20,332 nucleotides of DNA from JBLHOS01 sp047623825 (GTDB lineage: Bacteria; Pseudomonadota; Alphaproteobacteria; Rhodobacterales; Rhodobacteraceae), in the NCBI GenBank assembly GCA_047623825.1, contig JBLHOS010000055.1:1-20332 (forward strand), given 5' to 3'. Positions within the stretch are counted from its first letter, which is position 1, and the number at the start of each line of letters is the position of its first letter. Shown here piece after piece: positions 14,700 to 20,332 of the stretch. The notes beneath the pieces are model-generated. The model saw only the letters and a program-made list of their open reading frames with translations, made no database searches and was not told the DNA's origin. Both the position numbers and the translations under genes were made by a program.

Positions 14700-15374
14700 T
14701 CAGGAGTTAAGGAGCGTCTCTAGCCTATCATTGAAAGCCGCGAGTTCCATCGATGGATCAAGATCAACGATCTGACTAATATCAATGCTGACGTGGCGAC
14801 GCCCTTTCTTGATACCCAAGAAGGTCCAGAACCTATCATATTTAGAAAATTGAAACTTCCCAAGGCCATTCAGCCTTAACAGCATAACCGGTGTCGTCGG
14901 CTCAGCTTGCAAGATTTCATGCACTCCAGATAGGTAGGGCTCCACGATTTCTCTCTCTTGGTGACGAACTTTTCCGGCTGGAAACAGTAAAATTGAGTTC
15001 CGGTTAGCAAGCACTTTATGGATCACCTGCAAGGTGTACTCCTTGCGCTTTAGGCGTTTTTCATCAGGCCAGTCCTTTGGAGAACTCATCGGAATGGCCG
15101 AACCCACATACAATGGGAACCATTGCGCCCAACTATGATATTCATCGTAATGCACAGTCGGTCGAATGCGCATTGTTGAGTATAAGGCTCCGGAAATCAG
15201 CGGGCCGTCATGCCGGCTGACATGTGTCGCAAGAATTAGAGTGCCTGGCTGATCTTGCAACAGGTGCTTGCCGGAGCAGCTGACGTTATAAAATAAGGTA
15301 TAGTAGATCCGAATTAGGACAGACATCAAATGCCGGATCCATTTGCCAACCGTAGCATCAATGAACCGTTTCAT
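14700..15374 (-). CDS. Lysophospholipid acyltransferase-like (PlsC/LPLAT family) protein
   Basis: LPLAT enzymes transfer acyl groups to glycerophospholipids or related acceptors at the membrane. The 224 residues include the catalytic HX4D motif as HVSRHD near residue 51 and a motif III LLFPAGK near 130, where the usual FPEG glutamate is Ala; some LPLAT subfamilies also have FPAG. A hydrophobic or amphipathic N-terminal stretch (WIRHLMSVLIRIYYTLFYNV) could anchor it. The start lies 8 nt after the cmk stop with AGGA in the spacer, so it belongs to the aroA-GFA-cmk unit. It is more A+T-rich than its neighbours and sits between cmk and rpsA, genes that are adjacent in many Proteobacteria. It looks like an insertion of accessory origin. 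The acceptor is unknown. Confidence 0.7.
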   Translation of the reverse strand: MKRFIDATVGKWIRHLMSVLIRIYYTLFYNVSCSGKHLLQDQPGTLILATHVSRHDGPLISGALYSTMRIRPTVHYDEYHSWAQWFPLYVGSAIPMSSPKDWPDEKRLKRKEYTLQVIHKVLANRNSILLFPAGKVRHQEREIVEPYLSGVHEILQAEPTTPVMLLRLNGLGKFQFSKYDRFWTFLGIKKGRRHVSIDISQIVDLDPSMELAAFNDRLETLLNS

Positions 15375-15382
15375 TCTTGTTC

Positions 15383-15994
15383 CTAACTTTGCGCAGATTC
15401 GATTGTTTTAATCGCCTTAGTGACCGCTTGTTCAATCGTCATATCAGAGGTGTCGATCACAACAGCATCTTCAGCAGCAATCAGCGGGGCGGTGGCGCGC
15501 TCGCTGTCTCGGGCATCGCGTTCCTTCACATCGGCAAGGACGCTCTCGAAACTTACATCATCGCCTTTTCCTGACAATTCTTTCAGGCGACGCATCGCGC
15601 GAACTTCGGCGCTGGCAGTGATATACAGCTTTACGTCCGCATCCGGGCAGATCACCGTTCCGATGTCGCGTCCATCTAGAACGGCCCCGCCTGCGCGCAG
15701 CGCAAACGCCCTCTGAAAATCCAAAAGGGCGGCGCGAACCTCGGGAATGGCCGCCACTTTGCTGGCCGCTTGTGCAACCGGCGCCGTCCTAAGCGAACCA
15801 GCGTCTGCTAGATCTTCGGCTTGCAGGGATAGCGCCGCCTCGATCGGAGGGCTGCCATCCAGCATCCGCCGCCCAACGGCCCGGTACAGCAACCCGGTAT
15901 CAAGATGGGCAAAGCCGAAATGGGCGGCAACCGCTTTGCTGATCGTGCCTTTACCCGCCGCCGCCGGGCCGTCAATTGCGATGGTCGGGCTCAT
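15383..15994 (-). CDS. cmk: Cytidylate kinase
   Basis: Cmk phosphorylates CMP and dCMP with ATP in the cytosol. The 203 residues show the P-loop GPAAAGKGT (residues 9-17), the CMP-binding region HLDTGLLYRAVG, VLDGRDIGTVICPDADVK with the conserved Arg-Asp, and the lid KERDARDSERATAPL. Its ATG overlaps the stop of the upstream GFA-family gene by 4 nt (ATGA), implying coupled translation, and an acyltransferase-like gene follows after 8 nt. The aroA-cmk-rpsA neighbourhood is widely conserved. Confidence 0.96.
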   Translation of the reverse strand: MSPTIAIDGPAAAGKGTISKAVAAHFGFAHLDTGLLYRAVGRRMLDGSPPIEAALSLQAEDLADAGSLRTAPVAQAASKVAAIPEVRAALLDFQRAFALRAGGAVLDGRDIGTVICPDADVKLYITASAEVRAMRRLKELSGKGDDVSFESVLADVKERDARDSERATAPLIAAEDAVVIDTSDMTIEQAVTKAIKTIESAQS

Positions 15995-16395
15995 GTGATC
16001 ACCTGTGTGATCAATCCGGCATCTGCCCCATCCGCCTTGGGCAGGTTGTCCATGATTTCATGATATGCGCCCTTGTCGGCGCAAAAGATATGACCGGCAA
16101 CTGCGATCCCGGCGTCACCGTCCAGCGTGCCGGCAAAGATCGACAGATGGTTGCCCGGACCATCCCAAAACAGGTTGCTGCCGCAGGTTCCGCAAAAGCC
16201 CCGCCGCGCCGTCGGCGATGAGCCATACCACGCCACCGCCCCATGGATGGCTACACTCTCACGCAGCGCAGAGGTCGCGGCAACATGATGGCCCGAAGAT
16301 TTGCGGCACTGCATGCAATGGCACGCAATGACCGGCCGCAATGCCCCCGTCACCTTATAGCGAACGCCGCCACAAAGGCATGAGCCCGCGATCAT
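15991..16395 (-). CDS. GFA-family (Mss4-like fold) zinc-binding protein
   Basis: This family includes proteins related to glutathione-dependent formaldehyde-activating enzyme and CENP-V, and most members have no proven reaction. The 134 residues carry the zinc ligands expected of the fold: Cys6 and Cys8 (SCLCGGV), Cys25, Cys27 and Cys30 (CHCMQCRKSSG), and Cys68 and Cys71 (GFCGTCGSNLFW). It overlaps aroA upstream and cmk downstream by 4 nt each (ATGA at both joints), so it is translated together with two essential-pathway enzymes. No functional tie to them is evident. A formaldehyde role is inference from the family name only. Confidence 0.88.
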   Translation of the reverse strand: MIAGSCLCGGVRYKVTGALRPVIACHCMQCRKSSGHHVAATSALRESVAIHGAVAWYGSSPTARRGFCGTCGSNLFWDGPGNHLSIFAGTLDGDAGIAVAGHIFCADKGAYHEIMDNLPKADGADAGLITQVIT

Positions 16396-17744
16396 CTATT
16401 CTCTCTCACCAGCTGCGCACCCAGGCGCGACATCAGCCCCTCAAAGATCGGAAAGCTGGTGGTGATCGGGCTACTATCGTCAATCCGTACCGGCGATTTG
16501 CTGGCCATACCCAAGCACAAAAACGCCATGGCAATCCGGTGATCCAGATGGGTCAGCGCAAGGCCACCACCGGGCACGCCTTGTGGGCCCATCCCCTCAA
16601 CGATCCACCAGTCAGGACCTTCTTGGACGCTGACGCCATTGGCCTCAAGACCGCGGGCCATTGCGTCGATCCGGTCACTTTCCTTAACGCGCAGCTCTTT
16701 GACGCCGCGCATTACCGTCTGGCCGGTGGCAAAAGACGCGACAACCGACAGGATTGGATATTCGTCAATCATTGAGGCGGCACGCGCAGGCGGTACCTCA
16801 ATCCCGACCATATTGGGCGAATAGCGCGCGCGCAGATCTGCGACAGGCTCGCCGCCCTCTTCGCGGATGTTCTCATAGGTTAGATCAGCGCCCATGTCGC
16901 GCAGCGTTTCAAACAATCCCGCGCGCGTCGGGTTCAGTGCGATCCCTGGCACTAGCACGTCAGATCCTTCAACAATCAGGGCCGCTGAAACCGGGAAGGC
17001 CGCACTTGAGGGGTCGCGCGGCACAACAATATCCAGCGGCGTCAACTCAGGTTGCCCGGTCAGGGTAATGACGCGGCCTTCGTCGGTCACCTCTGTGGTG
17101 ATTTCGGCACCAAAACCCGTCAGCATCCGTTCCGTATGGTCGCGGGTCGCTTCCTTCTCGATAACAACCGTTTTGCCCGGTGCGTTCAGGCCAGCCAGCA
17201 ACACCGCTGATTTCACCTGTGCTGAGGGCACAGGCACCTCATAACGGACAGGGGTCGGATCAGCCGCCCCAACAATTGTCATGGGCAACCGACCGCCGGA
17301 CCGACCATGTGCAACCGTACCAAATTCGGCTAACGGATCAGTTACCCGCGCCATCGGCCGTTTGTTGAGTGAGGCATCGCCCGTGAATGTCACGGTAATT
17401 GGCGATGTCGCCATCGCCCCCATGATCAGTCGCACGCTCGTGCCAGAATTTCCGCAATCGATCACATGATCTGGCTCGGCAAAGCCGCCGACACCAACAC
17501 CGTGCACGCTCCACTCACCGGGACCGTGCTGAATAACATCTGCGCCAAAGCTGCGCATTGCGCGGGCTGTGTCCAAGACATCCTGACCCTCTAAAAGGCC
17601 GGTGATCCGGGTTTCACCCACGGCCATCGCCCCCAATATCAGACTGCGATGTGAGATCGACTTGTCACCCGGCACCTCCGCCACGCCATTCAGTGGTCCG
17701 GACTTGCGGGAACTCATTGGAACAGGATCGCCATGACCTGACAT
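16392..17744 (-). CDS. aroA: 3-phosphoshikimate 1-carboxyvinyltransferase (EPSP synthase), class II type
   Basis: AroA joins phosphoenolpyruvate to shikimate-3-phosphate, the sixth shikimate-pathway step and the target of glyphosate. With the start at 17744 it has 450 residues. VPGDKSISHRS near residue 25, ITGLLEGQDVL, PSAQVKSAVLL, RDHTERM, NPTRAG and IDEYPILSV match class II enzymes such as Agrobacterium CP4. The loop reads CGNSGTSVR, so the residue matching the tolerance-linked Ala of CP4 is Gly. The start at 17744 is preferred over 17756 because GAGG lies 6 nt upstream. A further ATG at 17717 is possible. Its TGA overlaps the GFA start by 4 nt. Confidence 0.95.
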   Translation of the reverse strand: MSGHGDPVPMSSRKSGPLNGVAEVPGDKSISHRSLILGAMAVGETRITGLLEGQDVLDTARAMRSFGADVIQHGPGEWSVHGVGVGGFAEPDHVIDCGNSGTSVRLIMGAMATSPITVTFTGDASLNKRPMARVTDPLAEFGTVAHGRSGGRLPMTIVGAADPTPVRYEVPVPSAQVKSAVLLAGLNAPGKTVVIEKEATRDHTERMLTGFGAEITTEVTDEGRVITLTGQPELTPLDIVVPRDPSSAAFPVSAALIVEGSDVLVPGIALNPTRAGLFETLRDMGADLTYENIREEGGEPVADLRARYSPNMVGIEVPPARAASMIDEYPILSVVASFATGQTVMRGVKELRVKESDRIDAMARGLEANGVSVQEGPDWWIVEGMGPQGVPGGGLALTHLDHRIAMAFLCLGMASKSPVRIDDSSPITTSFPIFEGLMSRLGAQLVRENR

Positions 17745-17846
17745 CGGACACCTCATCTTTGATCAAACGCGTGATAGACCTGCATCTGCCGGTCGTCCAC
17801 CATCCCGCCGGGCAATTGCAAAAATATCTGGCCTGCGGTGTGGCGC

Positions 17847-18746
17847 TTAGGCGCTTGTCGGATCGTCCATATACATGCGCCAGCTGTGTTTGGGCGCAAA
17901 TCCAACGAATTCCTTGGCCTTTTGATTTGAATAAAACGTCTCATGCGGACCCATCGGCTTGGCAGGGATGCCCAGATAGAACTGCGTAATTAACTCATCG
18001 GTTCTGGAGCTGACGGAATGGTCGTCATTGGCGACATTGAAGATCTGAAAGCCCAGACCATCCGTGGCAAGGCACTGGTCGACCATATGTCCCAGATCCC
18101 GCGCGTCGATATAGGCAAAGATGTTGCGTCGGCGCAGGGCCGGATTGCGCATGTAGGCGGGGAAATTTTGGGCATATTCATGCGGCTCAATCACGTTGTT
18201 GATCCGCAACCCATAGATGTCGATGCCAGTTCGTTTTTGAAAACTGCGCGCCGTTACCTCATTTACCACTTTGGACATGGCATAGCTGTCTTCGGGCAGC
18301 ACGGGATGCTCTTCATCGATTGGCAGATATTCGGGCCGACGCTCTCCGTCGGCAAAGCAAACGCCATAAGTCGTCTCAGACGATGCAAAGATGACCTTTT
18401 TGATGCCCAGTTTTACTGCAGCATCGATCACATTATAGGTCCCGATGGTGTTGATCCGGTAGCATTCATTATCGGATGTCAGCAGCATCCGCGGGATTGC
18501 CGCGAAATGCACAACTGCGTCAAAGCGTGGGACGCCGGTTCCCGGCTCCATTTCATCATGCCCGGCATAGCTGGCCATTACATCGAACATCTGACCTGCA
18601 TCGGTAATGTCTGCGATGCGATTATCAACGCCGGGCAGATCCAGCGGCATCAGGTCAACATTCAAAACCCGGTGCCCTTTGTCTAATAGATAGGCAACCG
18701 CGTGCCGCCCGGCCTTACCGGTTCCGCCTGTAAACAAAATCCGCAT
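17847..18746 (-). CDS. NAD(P)-dependent epimerase/dehydratase (extended SDR)
   Basis: The 299 residues begin with the Rossmann motif FTGGTGKAG (glycines at 7, 8, 10 and 13). A coenzyme-binding VNVDL-like strand follows, then VVHFAAIPR, the catalytic ASSETTYG serine/threonine region, and YAMSK supplying the Tyr and Lys of the SDR triad. It resembles nucleotide-sugar epimerases and uronate dehydrogenases; the substrate is unknown. The start at 18746 follows a strong GGAGG by 5 nt, and an in-frame ATG 21 nt upstream lacks one. It lies 75 nt after trmB on the same strand. The downstream gap of about 100 nt before aroA shows no clear terminator. Confidence 0.85.
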   Translation of the reverse strand: MRILFTGGTGKAGRHAVAYLLDKGHRVLNVDLMPLDLPGVDNRIADITDAGQMFDVMASYAGHDEMEPGTGVPRFDAVVHFAAIPRMLLTSDNECYRINTIGTYNVIDAAVKLGIKKVIFASSETTYGVCFADGERRPEYLPIDEEHPVLPEDSYAMSKVVNEVTARSFQKRTGIDIYGLRINNVIEPHEYAQNFPAYMRNPALRRRNIFAYIDARDLGHMVDQCLATDGLGFQIFNVANDDHSVSSRTDELITQFYLGIPAKPMGPHETFYSNQKAKEFVGFAPKHSWRMYMDDPTSA

Positions 18747-18821
18747 GAAGTCCTCCGTGATCGTCAATCAGCCTATCATACTGTGCAAATCCAAGGGGAC
18801 GCCAGCGATCAGGTGGCGATC

Positions 18822-19535
18822 TCAGTCTGCTTTACGCTGAAAGGTCAGATAATGTGGCACCCGGCCTGCGCGCAGAGCCTTTTGCTCATACCGCGTCGGG
18901 GCCCAGTCGTCCCAAGGTGTGTGCCAGTCGTCGGGCAATAGCGTCAGCAAGTCAAATCCTGCCTTTGGAACCTCTTCCAAGGTTTGGCGGACATAATCGA
19001 CAATATCCGTGGCGACGCGAAAGATTGATCCGGGTGCCAGCGCGTGTGCCAACGGCTCCAGATGTTCCTGGGTAACAAACCGGCGTCGATGGTGACGGGT
19101 CTTGGGCCAAGGGTCGGGATAAAGTAAAAAGGCCCGTTTCAGGCAACCATCCGGCAACACATCAAACAGATCACGCGCATCGCCGGGATAAACACGCAGG
19201 TTCGGAACGTTTGAACGCCGGATCTTGCCTAGCAACATCGCGACGCCGTTAATATAAGGCTCACAGCCGATAATCCCGATGTCAGGGTTCATTTCGGCCT
19301 GATGGATCAGATGCTCTCCACCACCAAACCCAACTTCAAGCCAGATATCCTTGGCCTCAAATAGCGCTTCGACATCCAGCGGCTGACGATCCGGATTTTC
19401 GATCCAATCAACAGCGCCGGGGCTGAGGGCGGTCAGATCCTGCTCAAGATAATCCAAATGGATATTTTTGAGGTTGTGGCTAACACGGCGGCCATAGAAA
19501 TTACGATGCGGGCGATCTTCTGGGGGCTTTGACAT
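18822..19535 (-). CDS. trmB: tRNA (guanine-N7)-methyltransferase
   Basis: TrmB uses S-adenosylmethionine to form m7G46 in tRNA variable loops. The 237 residues include the N-terminal RNFYGRR, SAM motif I as LEVGFGGGEHL near residues 66-76, the acidic GCEPYINGV, and LLYPDPWPKTRHHRRRF with the catalytic Asp and basic tRNA-contact residues. The C-terminal PTRYEQKAL is also conserved. The start at 19535 is 47 nt after the DUF6356 stop, suggesting one transcript with it and perhaps with the SDR gene downstream. Confidence 0.96.
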   Translation of the reverse strand: MSKPPEDRPHRNFYGRRVSHNLKNIHLDYLEQDLTALSPGAVDWIENPDRQPLDVEALFEAKDIWLEVGFGGGEHLIHQAEMNPDIGIIGCEPYINGVAMLLGKIRRSNVPNLRVYPGDARDLFDVLPDGCLKRAFLLYPDPWPKTRHHRRRFVTQEHLEPLAHALAPGSIFRVATDIVDYVRQTLEEVPKAGFDLLTLLPDDWHTPWDDWAPTRYEQKALRAGRVPHYLTFQRKAD

Positions 19536-19582
19536 GGCGCGAGGGCATGCAGCGCGCCATGCCGAAGGTCAAGCCCCGTCCG

Positions 19583-19810
19583 TCATTCCGCTGGCTGAAT
19601 GGCGCCGCGATTATGGGTCCTGTCGTAAAGACGCGCCACAATACGGCTGGCGGTCTTGTCACACAGAAATGGAAAAACGGCATGAACAAACGCGGCACCG
19701 GCCGCCACACTAAGCCAAAAGCCAAAGCGCCCGGCAAAGGCCAGATGCTCAAAATAGGTTTCATCTACAGACTCTGGGTGCTCGGTAAACAGGCGGGTCA
19801 GTGAGGACAT
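19583..19810 (-). CDS. DUF6356 family small membrane protein
   Basis: A 75-residue protein matching the DUF6356 pattern: LFTEHPESVDETYFEHL at the N-terminus, a hydrophobic stretch (about residues 28-50) containing HAVFPFL, and the C-terminal TASRIVARLYDR. One or two membrane segments are likely and the function is unknown. The start at 19810 has AAGGAG 7 nt upstream, an excellent ribosome-binding site, which supports it as a real gene despite its size. It diverges from the Lrp-type regulator across 115 bp and precedes trmB. Confidence 0.8.
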   Translation of the reverse strand: MSSLTRLFTEHPESVDETYFEHLAFAGRFGFWLSVAAGAAFVHAVFPFLCDKTASRIVARLYDRTHNRGAIQPAE

Positions 19811-19914
19811 CGGGGCGCTCCTTATTTAATGTTTCGTCATACTGTCACAAGAACGTTGAAAATATCTCCCAAACTGTATCGTTGTTTTACTTTTATATGG
19901 GAGGATATCTCGCT

Positions 19915-19927
19915 ATATTGGTAATAT
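19915..19927. promoter_or_regulatory. Palindrome spanning the start of the Lrp-type gene
   Basis: ATATT-GGT-AATAT covers the first bases of the ATG at 19926. A second imperfect repeat (TATCTCCC at 19863-19870, GGGAGGATA at 19899-19907) lies upstream. A+T-rich repeats of this kind fit Lrp-family autoregulation and could also control the divergent DUF6356 gene. Confidence 0.4.
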
Positions 19928-20332
19928 GATAGCACTTGATCCCATAGATCACCGCATCCTTGGCCAATTACAGCGTCAGGCAGACCAATCGCTGGATGAT
20001 TTGGGCGACAAGGTGGGCCTGTCACGCAATGCAACATGGCGTCGGGTCAAGCGGCTGGAAGACAGTGGGATATTGCGCAAACGCGTGGCTCTTTTGAACG
20101 CTGAGGCCCTCGGCCTTGGCCTGACAGTTTTTGTCGCGGTTCGCACTGATCGGCATGATGCGGAATGGGCGGCGGATTTTGCCAAAGCAGTCAAAAGTTT
20201 TCCGGAGATTTTGGGTGCCTACCGCACATCGGGTGAGTTGGACTACCTGATCCATGCGCGTGTCACCGACGTCAAAGCCTACGACAGGCTTTATCAGCGC
20301 CTGATCGCGCAGATCGACTTGAAAGACGTCTC
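19926..20332 (+). CDS. Lrp/AsnC family transcriptional regulator (3' end beyond the window)
   Basis: The 135 visible residues begin MIALDPIDHRILGQLQRQAD, the standard N-terminal helix of Lrp/AsnC proteins. A winged helix-turn-helix follows (LDDLGDKVGLSRNATWRRVKRLEDSGI, about residues 22-48). Then comes the start of the RAM effector-binding domain (LTVFVAVRTD, with GAYRTSGELDYLIHARVTD near 98-116). No stop occurs before the window ends; a complete protein would be about 150-160 residues. Ligand and targets are unknown, and the divergent DUF6356-trmB unit and its own gene are plausible targets. The ATG has no Shine-Dalgarno at normal distance (GGAGG ends 21 nt upstream), so it may be leaderless. 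Confidence 0.92.
   Translation, partial: MIALDPIDHRILGQLQRQADQSLDDLGDKVGLSRNATWRRVKRLEDSGILRKRVALLNAEALGLGLTVFVAVRTDRHDAEWAADFAKAVKSFPEILGAYRTSGELDYLIHARVTDVKAYDRLYQRLIAQIDLKDV

Noticed and set aside
19501..19764. 87-codon minus-strand frame overlapping DUF6356
   Set aside because: A shadow of the DUF6356 gene, which has the better start, ribosome-binding site and family match.

Overview
The window looks like a chromosomal segment from a marine alphaproteobacterium of the Rhodobacteraceae (Roseobacter group). The evidence is a moderately high G+C housekeeping background, the CTC-type L25 protein, the aroA-(GFA)-cmk-rpsA-ihfB-lapA-trpF-trpB order on the minus strand, the divergent ychF/trpA pair, and the pth-DUF2332 pair. 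Most of the 20 kb is core metabolism and translation, and I see no phage, transposase, CRISPR array or biosynthetic cluster.

Left end (1-1900): an A+T-richer DUF3800-type gene that appears to carry a one-base frameshift near its start, a stretch without a gene, a minus-strand tRNA-Ser(GCU), and about 600 bases with no convincing gene. This has the look of accessory DNA parked at the 3' side of a tRNA gene. Next (1900-6480): ychF (minus) and trpA (plus) diverge. An FMN-dependent L-lactate dehydrogenase gene (lldD) follows, preceded by three separate inverted repeats. It overlaps tail to tail with an MFS transporter gene.

Centre (6480-9925): rplY with a strong terminator, then pth with a good sigma-70 promoter, translationally coupled to a DUF2332 gene, then a DUF2237 gene. 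Between the DUF2237 gene and trpB, on the minus strand, lies what looks like a frameshifted gene for a small exported protein.

Right-centre (9925-17744, all minus, transcribed right to left): aroA, GFA-family and cmk genes are joined by two ATGA start/stop overlaps. A lysophospholipid-acyltransferase-like gene follows 8 nt later and a terminator-like hairpin closes this unit. rpsA then has its own promoter, a roughly 150-nt leader with an extended hairpin, and its own terminator. ihfB, lapA, trpF and trpB form the last, tightly packed unit, so a nucleoid protein, an envelope protein and two tryptophan enzymes are probably co-transcribed while trpA stands alone.

Right end (17847-20332): an extended SDR/epimerase, trmB and a small DUF6356 membrane protein on the minus strand, diverging from an Lrp/AsnC regulator that runs off the window.

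The most noteworthy items are the structured rpsA leader, the cluster of inverted repeats before lldD, the two inferred frameshifted genes, and the Lrp-type regulator whose start lacks a well-placed Shine-Dalgarno and sits inside a palindrome. I did not find a convincing new multi-gene system.
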